In this document: positions 8,559 to 15,379 of the stretch, piece after piece
Layout: each line of letters begins with the position of its first letter
Numbering within the stretch: the first letter of the stretch is position 1
Assembly (NCBI GenBank): GCA_900539345.1
Contig: UQBS01000006.1
Location: forward strand, 20,385-84,384
Reading direction: 5' to 3'
Source of the DNA: an uncultured Coriobacteriaceae bacterium
GTDB taxonomy: Bacteria; Actinomycetota; Coriobacteriia; Coriobacteriales; UMGS124
Length of the DNA stretch: 64,000 nt
Notes under the pieces: model-generated
The model's database searches: none
Told to the model about the DNA's origin: nothing
Seen by the model: only the letters and a program-made list of their open reading frames with translations
Made by a program: the position numbers and the translations under genes

Positions 8559-9365
8559 ATGAGCGAGAACACGATGGCCGAGACGCTAGATACCCAGGCC
8601 GAGGCCACCTCCGCCGACGCCGCCGCACAGGCTGAGCAGGCTGCGACTGCCGTTCCCGAGGAGGTCGCCGCTGCCCTTGAGGGCCGCGCCGCTTTCTATG
8701 AGACGCTCGCAGGCCTTTTTTGGATGCCGCTTACGGCCGAGCAGGTAGAGGCCATGGCCGGCCAGGATTTCTCCGCCTATGCCGAGCTCAACGAAGACTT
8801 CGCCGACGGCGTGAACGACATCACACGCTACCTGCGCAAGCGCAACACCGGTACGCGCGACGAGATGGCCGTGGACTTCACGGGCACCTTCACGGGCATC
8901 AAGACCTACGAGGGCAAGACGGCCGTGCCGTACAAGTCGGTCTTTACGAGCGAAGATGGCCTTATGTACCAGGAGGGTTTCCGCGAGGTGTACCACGCCT
9001 TCAAGGCCGAGGCCATCAAGAAGCGCGCCGGGCTCGACTACCCTGACGACCACATCTCGTTTCTCTGCCAGTTCATGGCCATCATGAGCCGCCGTACGCT
9101 CGAGGCCCTGCAGGCCGGCGACTACGACAAGGCTGCCCACGACGTGAAGGCCTCTGCCGACTTCCTCGACAACAACATCCTCTCCTGGTACGACCAGCTC
9201 ATGGAGCGTTCGCTGTTGCTCATCAAGACCCGCTTCTACAAGGGCGTCATGAAGCTTGCGCGTGGGTTCTTTACGCTCGACCGCGAGACGCTGGCCGACC
9301 TGGCCGATGAGGTTGCCGAGCTTGCCGAGGCGGCCCAGAAGACCGAGGGGACCCAGGCCGAGTAA
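8559..9365 (+). CDS. TorD/DmsD-family molybdoenzyme maturation chaperone
   Basis: This 268-residue protein, all-helical by appearance, fits the TorD family, which binds the Tat signal and the apo-form of the molybdoenzyme until cofactor is loaded. Features are GRAAFYETLAGLFWMPLT near residue 43, the segment DFTGTFTG, the YKSVFTSEDGLMYQ stretch with acidic surroundings, and PDDHISFLCQFMAIM, the conserved helix typical of the family. The start at 8559 follows GGAGAGG; an upstream in-frame ATG at 8490 has no such site. The N-terminal 40 residues are Ala/Glu-rich and probably disordered. Its place after the catalytic and ferredoxin genes supports a dedicated role. Confidence 0.88.
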   Translation: MSENTMAETLDTQAEATSADAAAQAEQAATAVPEEVAAALEGRAAFYETLAGLFWMPLTAEQVEAMAGQDFSAYAELNEDFADGVNDITRYLRKRNTGTRDEMAVDFTGTFTGIKTYEGKTAVPYKSVFTSEDGLMYQEGFREVYHAFKAEAIKKRAGLDYPDDHISFLCQFMAIMSRRTLEALQAGDYDKAAHDVKASADFLDNNILSWYDQLMERSLLLIKTRFYKGVMKLARGFFTLDRETLADLADEVAELAEAAQKTEGTQAE

Positions 9366-9436
9366 CCAGGCGCGCCTGCTTGCCCGAGGTGCCCGAACAT
9401 AGACTTTAGCCGCCAGGTTCACCCTCTCCTCTTTTT

Positions 9437-9457
9437 GCGTACAATTATGTGCGTACA
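9437..9457 (+). promoter_or_regulatory. Paired GCGTACA repeats with a TACAAT -10-like box before the LuxR-type gene
   Basis: GCGTACA occurs at 9437-9443 and again at 9451-9457, a 14-base repeat spacing. The first copy overlaps TACAAT (9440-9445), a good -10 match. A regulator bound here would overlap the promoter, which would fit autoregulation. No convincing -35 is seen. Confidence 0.35.
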
Positions 9458-9478
9458 TTCAAGGGGAGAGGGTTTCGC

Positions 9479-11059
9479 ATGGAGCAGACGGACGCTTCTG
9501 GGGTGAAGCGGAGCTTAACCGAAGAGTTGGCGACGCGTTGGTCGTCGCTGCCGTTCATGGCGTTTGGCGTGTGGACCGCTTGGTCGTCGCTTACCTATTC
9601 TGGGTCGCTGTGGCTTTCTGACAACGAGGTCAACGGGTTCTACCTGTCGTTGCTGTTCGTCATCTCCACCATGACATTTGCCGTGGTGTTCCTTGGGGCG
9701 TCGTTCTTTGCCCGCCGCCACGCTGACAAGGGCGATGTCTCGGATCGCGTCGTCATGGGATTCGGCCTCTTGGCGGCCTTGGGCGCTTTTCTTATCATTT
9801 TGGCCGGCCCGTACTGGTTGGGCGTTTCCCGTCGGGCAACCTCTGTGTTTGTGGTCGGAGCCATCATGACGGGAGCTGGCACGGCCGGCATCGGTCTGCG
9901 TTGTGCGACGCTCTATGGTGGCCTACCGCCGCGCAGGGCGCTCATCACAGCGGCATTGTCGCAGCTTGTGGCCTCATTCATCTATTTTGTCGTACTGGCG
10001 ACCCCCGCATGGGCGCCCATTGCCCATGGCCCCTCACTCACCCATATCCTGGCGTTCACGCTGCTGCCGGTGGTCGCCGCCTGGCTTTCATGCATCAAGC
10101 CGTCGCACGAGTCGCTCTTTGAGGAGAACGTCCGTCAGTATCCGGCAAACAGCGGCGCGCTTCCCGCAGCGTTCTGGCGTTTCTCGGCCTTCGCGTTTGC
10201 GCTTGCCCTCATCACCACGTTCATCCGCTCGTCCATGGTGACGGTGAGCGCGCTTGCCAACACGGTCGAGGGCAACAACGTGCTGCAGCTCCTACGCATC
10301 GCGATGGTGCTCGTCGTGATCGCCTGGACGCTGCGTTCCGACGCGCAGGGGTTCGACTTGGGGCGCGTTTGCTCGCTCGCCACGGTGCTTGCCGCCGTGG
10401 TTACCGCCTGCTCGGCGGCTTTGGGGGGAACCACCAGCGCACTCAGCGTGCTCGTGTACTTTGCCAGCAGCATCTTCGAGTTCTTCATGTGGTGCCTGCT
10501 CGCCTTCATCGTGTATCAGAAGCACATCTCGCCGCTTGCCGTGTTCGGTTTCGGCCGAGGACTCTTTATGCTTGGCTGTGCCCTGGGCTGGGCGCTTGGC
10601 ATTGTCGTGATGCCGAGCATCGAGGCGGCATCTGCGCAGGTAGTCGTAAGCATCGTGCTTGCTGGCACCATCATCATCTTGTGGCTCGCCCTGTTCTCGG
10701 GCAAGGACTACGAGCGTCTCTTCTCCACGGTGGGCGAAGACGAGCTGTCGCTGGAGGACCTCTTTGAGATTGACCAGCGCCTTGATGAAGGCACCGAGGC
10801 GGGACAGCCCAAGTCGGAGCGCAAGGGCAAGTTCGGCCAGGCGGTCGAGGCCATCGCCGCTCGCAACGCCCTTTCCGCACGTGAGGCCGAGGTACTGCGC
10901 TGCCTCGCCATGGGATACGGCTCAGAGCGCATCGCCCAAACCATGGGCGTCAAGGTGAACACCGTGCGCACCCATACCCACAACGTCTACGTCAAGCTCG
11001 ACGTCCACTCCCGCGAGGAGCTCATGCGCCTCGTCGACGACGAAGTTGCAGGGCAGTAG
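9479..11059 (+). CDS. LuxR-family regulator with a multi-pass membrane domain
   Basis: This 526-residue protein has about twelve hydrophobic segments over residues 15-400, resembling an MFS-like membrane domain, a charged linker (ERLFSTVGEDELSLEDL to KSERKGKFG), and a C-terminal LuxR/GerE helix-turn-helix (ALSAREAEVLRCLAMGYGSE, then TVRTHTHNVYVKLDVHSREEL). Such membrane-tethered LuxR proteins are abundant in Coriobacteriia beside reductase genes and probably sense an external substrate (family knowledge; sensing is inference). It follows the TorD gene by 113 bases. The ATG at 9479 follows GGGGAGAGGG; an in-frame ATG at 9449 lacks a site. It is likely the local regulator of the molybdoenzyme. 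Confidence 0.85.
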   Translation: MEQTDASGVKRSLTEELATRWSSLPFMAFGVWTAWSSLTYSGSLWLSDNEVNGFYLSLLFVISTMTFAVVFLGASFFARRHADKGDVSDRVVMGFGLLAALGAFLIILAGPYWLGVSRRATSVFVVGAIMTGAGTAGIGLRCATLYGGLPPRRALITAALSQLVASFIYFVVLATPAWAPIAHGPSLTHILAFTLLPVVAAWLSCIKPSHESLFEENVRQYPANSGALPAAFWRFSAFAFALALITTFIRSSMVTVSALANTVEGNNVLQLLRIAMVLVVIAWTLRSDAQGFDLGRVCSLATVLAAVVTACSAALGGTTSALSVLVYFASSIFEFFMWCLLAFIVYQKHISPLAVFGFGRGLFMLGCALGWALGIVVMPSIEAASAQVVVSIVLAGTIIILWLALFSGKDYERLFSTVGEDELSLEDLFEIDQRLDEGTEAGQPKSERKGKFGQAVEAIAARNALSAREAEVLRCLAMGYGSERIAQTMGVKVNTVRTHTHNVYVKLDVHSREELMRLVDDEVAGQ

Positions 11060-11123
11060 GGCTCGCCACCTTCGATTGATTGCCGCGTCCCTCTAAATAT
11101 CCGATTCGCATTTGACGGCATTT

Positions 11124-11185
11124 ACTTTCGGGTTTGGCGCAGTTTTACTTTCGACTTTGGCGGCATTTGACTTTCGGGTTTGGCG
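11124..11185. repeat. Three 23-bp-spaced direct repeats, core ACTTTCGGGTTTGGCG
   Basis: The 16-base core occurs at 11124-11139, 11147-11162 (ACTTTCGACTTTGGCG) and 11170-11185, each start 23 bases apart. A more degenerate copy may precede it. Because 23 is not a multiple of three, a coding repeat is unlikely. The whole 11.09-11.30 kb stretch is much richer in A and T than its surroundings. It sits between the LuxR-type gene and the Fic gene and could be an array of protein-binding sites. Confidence 0.7.
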
Positions 11186-11221
11186 ATTGGGGCAATCTGG
11201 CTTGCGTTTGTGAACGCCGAA

Positions 11222-11294
11222 AACCTTTGCTTTCCTGCTCAGAAAACAAAGGTTATTTGATAACCTTTGTTTTTGAGAGTCGAAAACAAAGGTT
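11222..11294. repeat. Four alternating AACCTTTGTTTT / AAAACAAAGGTT repeats before the Fic gene
   Basis: AACCTTTGCTTT (11222-11233), AAAACAAAGGTT (11243-11254), AACCTTTGTTTT (11262-11273) and AAAACAAAGGTT (11283-11294) alternate in orientation at spacings of 21, 19 and 21 bases. They can form two adjacent hairpins in RNA or a set of four operator half-sites, two per full palindrome, on DNA. The last copy ends 12 bases before the Fic start codon, so folding or binding here would affect Fic expression directly. Confidence 0.75.
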
Positions 11295-11306
11295 AGGCGG
11301 CAGGCC

Positions 11307-12611
11307 ATGGGTGTGTACCAGTCAGATTATTGGCAGTCCTGCGGGTGGGGAATGAACCGGCGAGAGACGCAAAGTGGGACATACCATCCGTTCTTGCCCG
11401 ACAAGCTGGCAGGGCTCGATATCATGCTGACACCCGAGGCGGTCTCGGCCGTGACGCAGGCGCAGTCTGCCGTGTTGCTGCTCAACCAAGAGGCGCGCTT
11501 TCTGACCAATACAGAACCTCTGGCGCGCCTGCTGTTGCGTTCTGAGGCGTTGGCCTCCTCTCGCATTGAGGGTTTGCAAATGAATGCCGGCAGGCTGCTC
11601 GAATTTGAGGCGCTTGACGAGCTGGGCGTGTCGCATCGACTCGATGGTGTGGAGGCCGCGGTCATGGCAAATATCGCCGCCATGAGCGACGCGGTGGATA
11701 GCATCGGGGCCGGCGACTCGATTACGGTGAATGACATTCGTGCTGTAAATGCGACCTTGCTTCAAGGGTCGCACCTTGAGGATGAGGGCGGAGTGCTGCG
11801 CACGATCCAAAACTGGATCGGCGGCAACAATGTCAACCCGGTTGGCGCTGCCTACGTACCACCCCGGCCCGAACATGTCCCGGAGCTGATGGAAGACCTC
11901 GCCCAATTCTGCAACACGTCGCCCTTGCCGGCGATTGCCGTGGCGGCGATAGCGCACGCTCAGCTCGAAACGATTCATCCGTTTGCGGATGGCAATGGGC
12001 GGACGGGTCGTGCCCTTGTGCACATGTTGTTGCACCGTGCGGGCCTGACTCCGAACAGCGTCCCTCCCATCTCGCTTGTGCTGGCAACGGACAAGGCACG
12101 CTACATCAACAATCTCCCAGCGTATCGATGCGATGACGGGCGATATGAAGGGGCAGATGAAAAGGCCGCTGCTCTGCAAGGGTGTATCAGCGATTGGGTG
12201 GAGTACTTTGCCAACGCGGTGCTGCTTGCTTGCGGGCGCGCGCAGGAGTTTGAGCACCGTATTGCCGATATTCAGGAAGAATGGCGCGGCCGCGGCACGA
12301 TTCGCAAGAATTCGTCTGCCGATGTGCTCATCGAGGTCCTGCCAGGCAACCCTGTTGTCAGCGTCGTTTCGGCCGCTCGCCTGACAAGTAAAAGCGTCCA
12401 GGCTGCGCGCCTGGCGCTCAAGCAGCTGGAGAGCATGGGCATCCTGGTGCAGAATGCCAAGAACCGCAAGAGCAACATCTATGTCGCGCAAGAAATTTTG
12501 GATGCATTCACGGCGTACGAGCGAGCTCTGGTGGTGCCTGGCGGCGATACGTCTTCAGAGAAACCCATGCGACCCGTGCCTCTGCGCGTCCCGCGAGACC
12601 GCCGGCCATAA
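11307..12611 (+). CDS. Fic-family protein (likely AMP-transferase) with built-in inhibitory motif
   Basis: The 434-residue protein has the catalytic Fic motif HPFADGNGRTGR (His224), which transfers AMP or a related group to target hydroxyls. Residues 84-89, SSRIEG, fit the (S/T)xxxE(G/N) inhibitory helix placed N-terminal to the Fic core, which marks a self-inhibited class II Fic protein that needs no separate antitoxin. An N-terminal Fic/DOC_N-like region (PFLPDKLAGLD) and a C-terminal winged-helix-like region (about 330-400, TSKSVQAARLALKQLESMG) flank the core. An in-frame ATG at 11352 with GGGTGGGGA in front is an alternative start; the shorter protein would still hold all motifs. The AT-rich repeat leader suggests acquisition by transfer. 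Confidence 0.88.
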   Translation: MGVYQSDYWQSCGWGMNRRETQSGTYHPFLPDKLAGLDIMLTPEAVSAVTQAQSAVLLLNQEARFLTNTEPLARLLLRSEALASSRIEGLQMNAGRLLEFEALDELGVSHRLDGVEAAVMANIAAMSDAVDSIGAGDSITVNDIRAVNATLLQGSHLEDEGGVLRTIQNWIGGNNVNPVGAAYVPPRPEHVPELMEDLAQFCNTSPLPAIAVAAIAHAQLETIHPFADGNGRTGRALVHMLLHRAGLTPNSVPPISLVLATDKARYINNLPAYRCDDGRYEGADEKAAALQGCISDWVEYFANAVLLACGRAQEFEHRIADIQEEWRGRGTIRKNSSADVLIEVLPGNPVVSVVSAARLTSKSVQAARLALKQLESMGILVQNAKNRKSNIYVAQEILDAFTAYERALVVPGGDTSSEKPMRPVPLRVPRDRRP

Positions 12612-12616
12612 ACGCA

Positions 12617-12662
12617 AAAGGCCCCGCGCTGCCTGCTGGTTTGCAGGGCGGCGCGGGGCTTT
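12617..12662. terminator. Bidirectional terminator between the Fic and Mop genes
   Basis: A long GC-rich stem (12617-12636 with 12643-12662, a few bulges) is flanked by A-rich sequence on the left and TTTG on the right. It lies between two convergent genes and can serve both. Confidence 0.8.
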
Positions 12663-12691
12663 GCTGTGCAGGTTGGCTTGGAGCCGAAACC

Positions 12692-13120
12692 TTAGGCCTC
12701 GACGGCGACGAGCACGTCGGTGCTCTTCACGAAGGCGACGGCAGGCTTGCCGACCTCGAGGCCAAGCTCCTCGATGGCAGCGTTGGTGATGGAGCCGGAG
12801 ACGGTCAGGCCGTACTCGGTGGTGATGGTCACATGGCCGTTGACGGCGCCCTTCTGGATTTTGGTGACCTCGCCGCAGAACTGGTTGCGGGCAGAGATCT
12901 GCAGGTGCTGGCCGGCCTCGGCGAACATGACGTTGGTGGCCTTGACCACGGCGATGGCGGGCTTGCCGGCCTCGAGGCCCAGATCCTCGACGGCCTCGCA
13001 GGTGATGTCGGCCTTGATGTTCTTGCCGGGGGCAACCTCGATGGCGACGACGGCGTTGACGGCGCCCTTCTCGACGGAGACGACGGTGCCGGCGAACTGG
13101 TTGCGGGCGGAAATCTTCAT
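12692..13120 (-). CDS. Molybdenum-pterin/molybdate-binding protein with two Mop domains
   Basis: This 142-residue cytosolic protein consists of two tandem Mop/TOBE domains, each opening with the signature ISARNQF (residues 3-9 and 75-81) and reading on to KGAVNAVV or KGAVNGHV. Di-domain molbindins bind and buffer molybdate or tungstate as oligomers. The start follows AAAGGAAG; there is no signal peptide. The gene is monocistronic, between a shared terminator and a 300-base upstream region holding a GTTGTACCAAC site also found before the regulator gene at 50860. Storage of molybdate fits the nearby molybdoenzyme. Confidence 0.92.
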   Translation of the reverse strand: MKISARNQFAGTVVSVEKGAVNAVVAIEVAPGKNIKADITCEAVEDLGLEAGKPAIAVVKATNVMFAEAGQHLQISARNQFCGEVTKIQKGAVNGHVTITTEYGLTVSGSITNAAIEELGLEVGKPAVAFVKSTDVLVAVEA

Positions 13121-13240
13121 GATGCGCTTCCTTTCGATGGTTGCGGGCGGCTGCCACTGCAAGTGCCGCGCCTGGCTGACGAGGGGAACTATAAGCCATG
13201 GGGTTTGGCGCTCCGGTCTTCGCGCCAACATTTGAGTTCT

Positions 13241-13251
13241 GTTGTACCAAC
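13241..13251. promoter_or_regulatory. GTTGTACCAAC site upstream of the Mop gene
   Basis: This near-palindromic 11-base site lies 121 bases before the Mop start codon. Almost the same sequence, GTTGTACTAAC, followed by ATGTACCAAC, lies at 50803-50823 before an HTH gene whose product carries a molybdate-type binding domain. It is a candidate molybdate operator. A separate perfect inverted repeat, ATTGCCA-atc-TGGCAAT, lies at 13301-13317 in the same region and is unexplained. Confidence 0.45.
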
Positions 13252-13336
13252 GCGTGCCAATCAGCAATCGAACGTGCGTAGAAAAGACTCGATTTGTCCG
13301 ATTGCCAATCTGGCAATGCCATTCTGTCATTCCATA

Positions 13337-13366
13337 TTGAGGCCTGTGCCAGCGACTTTATATAAT
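13337..13366 (+). promoter_or_regulatory. Sigma-70-type promoter for the exported protein gene at 13420
   Basis: TTGAGG (13337-13342) and a consensus TATAAT (13361-13366) are separated by 18 bases. The start codon follows 53 bases later. Confidence 0.7.
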
Positions 13367-13419
13367 GGAGTTAGTATCGAGCCCTGTGTGGGCGCACGTT
13401 CGGCAGAAGGGAAGACATC

Positions 13420-15189
13420 ATGAGCAAGAACATGCGACTCTTTGGTACGCGCGGATACGGTGCTGCATTTGCTGGAACTCTGATCGCCCTGACGCTCGGC
13501 GGGGCATGCATGATGGGGACGTTTGCGGCAACGGCACAGGCCGACACGGCAGCCACGGGCTTGGGCGGCATCGCCGCGGCCCAGGGCGCAGCCTCACCGC
13601 TTGCGGGCATCGGCGACGGCAAGGCTTCCCCCATCGCCTCCCTTGAGGACGAGGACGTGCTGCTTGCCACCTACAGCAATGCGGCACAGGGGTTCTCGCT
13701 GCTTGTAGACGCCGGTTCCTTTACGGTGAGTGAGGGCCAGGGTGCGGGCGCGACGTTCGTCCTGAACGCCGACGCGTCCTCCTACTTTGCCGTCTCCTAC
13801 GTCGCTGACTGGGAAGGCACGCCCGATGTGGGCGAGTACCTGGAAGAACAGCTCTGGCACGGCCAGATGGAGCATGGTGACTCCTATGTGCAGGTGAGTG
13901 CTGACGGCGGCGAGGTCATCTACCTGGCTGGTGTGGGTGCCTATGCGTGCGCCTATGGGTACGTCGACTCCTCGACGGGTCAGAACATGACCGTCATCCA
14001 GGCCATGGAGCCCCGCTCTGACGGCAACGCTGTGTATTGGACGTTGTGCACGAGCGACGAGTCTGCCGAGCAGGTCGCCACGGCGCTCGTCTGGGCCTCG
14101 GCCACCTTCCGCGTGGGTGCGGACGCCTATACGGGCAGCAACATGTGGTGCGCGCCCTCTGACCTGGCGCAAAGGCCTTCAGGAAGCACATACTCGCTGG
14201 TAGATGACGCGGGCAACACTGCCGCGACTCCCGCTCCTGCAACTTCGGCCGATACGACGACTCCCACTCCTGCCGCCTCGGCCGACACAGCGGCCCCTGC
14301 ACCCGCCCAGCCCGCCGCAACCCCCGCCCCTGCGCAGCCTGCGCCCACCCAGACGTCCGCAACTGCTGGAACCTACCAGATCGTGGACTATGACGGCGGG
14401 TACTTCACTGTCGCGCTGCCTCAGGGTTGGTCCATCCAGACATCGGGGGAGGGGGCCGGCTTCACCTTCGAGGCGTTTGACCCAGCCAACCCTGCCGTGC
14501 GCATCGTCTACTACGGTGAGCTGGCATTTAACCTCAACGAGCAGATGCGCGAGCTGTTTGCCCTCTCCACCTCTTCCGGCGATGCGACGCTCGACCAGCT
14601 GTACACGCTGTACGCCAACCTTCCCGTGCTCGACCCCTGCACGGTTGCCAATGCCGTGAGCCTGCTGCCTGCCTATACGCAGCTCACGCTCGACATGGGC
14701 GGCGTCGACGACGGCACGGGCCTCATGGTTTCCTCGGCCCAGGTCACCTCGAGCATACCGGTGTCGTATTACTCGGCCTTCCCGGGCATGGCGGGCTATG
14801 TGCGAGATGACGCCCTGGTGAGCGCCGAACTCACGCTGCTCGATGGCACGGCCTGCAGGGCGGACTTCTTGGGCAGTGCGATTGCCTTGGGATATGAGGG
14901 CGGCTACGGCATGGCTGCCGTCATGGGAATGTGGGGCATCATTGCGCCTGCCGACATGTACGACGACGTCGTGGCCCAGCTTGCTCCCTGCGTGGGCACC
15001 CTGTCCTTCTCGGATGAGTACGTTGCCCAGTGCAACGCTGCAAACGACGCCATCGCAGCCGCCGCTCTCGATCGTTCGGCTGCCAACAACGCCGTGATGG
15101 ACCAGGCGCTGCAGGACTTTGATGACTACATCATGGACCGCGACCGCTTCACGTTCTCCGACGGTTCCCAGCTTGTCATTCAGCGTTAA
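13420..15189 (+). CDS. Exported protein of unknown function with Ala/Pro/Thr linker and two similar domains
   Basis: The 589-residue protein has a signal peptide ending near AATAQA (residue 40). Two regions, about 85-255 and 320-520, share a pattern beginning GFSLLVDAGSFTVSEGQGAG or GYFTVALPQGWSIQTSGEG, as in PsbP/SCP-like exported domains. They are joined by a linker of about 60 residues rich in Ala, Pro and Thr (about 267-320). There is no anchor motif, so it is probably secreted. The ribosome site is AGAAGGGAAG. The gene at 55473 encodes a protein of the same general design, but relationship is judged by eye only. Function unknown. Confidence 0.8.
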   Translation: MSKNMRLFGTRGYGAAFAGTLIALTLGGACMMGTFAATAQADTAATGLGGIAAAQGAASPLAGIGDGKASPIASLEDEDVLLATYSNAAQGFSLLVDAGSFTVSEGQGAGATFVLNADASSYFAVSYVADWEGTPDVGEYLEEQLWHGQMEHGDSYVQVSADGGEVIYLAGVGAYACAYGYVDSSTGQNMTVIQAMEPRSDGNAVYWTLCTSDESAEQVATALVWASATFRVGADAYTGSNMWCAPSDLAQRPSGSTYSLVDDAGNTAATPAPATSADTTTPTPAASADTAAPAPAQPAATPAPAQPAPTQTSATAGTYQIVDYDGGYFTVALPQGWSIQTSGEGAGFTFEAFDPANPAVRIVYYGELAFNLNEQMRELFALSTSSGDATLDQLYTLYANLPVLDPCTVANAVSLLPAYTQLTLDMGGVDDGTGLMVSSAQVTSSIPVSYYSAFPGMAGYVRDDALVSAELTLLDGTACRADFLGSAIALGYEGGYGMAAVMGMWGIIAPADMYDDVVAQLAPCVGTLSFSDEYVAQCNAANDAIAAAALDRSAANNAVMDQALQDFDDYIMDRDRFTFSDGSQLVIQR

Positions 15190-15225
15190 ACAGTTTTTTA
15201 GCATTGAAGAGAGTCGGCGGGGGGC

Positions 15226-15264
15226 GCGGGGCGCGATGCGGCCTTGGCGCCCCGCTGGCTTTTC
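15226..15264 (+). terminator. Probable terminator after the exported protein gene
   Basis: A perfect 9-bp stem GCGGGGCGC/GCGCCCCGC (15226-15234 with 15247-15255) is followed by TGGCTTTT. The T tract is short, so termination efficiency is uncertain. Confidence 0.6.
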
Positions 15265-15379
15265 TGCCTGCTAGTATGGATGTGCGGCCCGCGCTCGGGG
15301 CGTCTCGCCTTTTGGGCATGCGGCGCGCCATTCTACAAGTGAAGTCACACAAGGGGTCGATGAGCCAAGGGAGTCAGCC

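Noticed and set aside
11093..11308. 71-codon minus-strand frame through the Fic leader repeats, considered as an antitoxin
   Set aside because: The 23-bp period breaks any coding repeat, there is no convincing ribosome site, and the Fic protein carries its own inhibitory motif.
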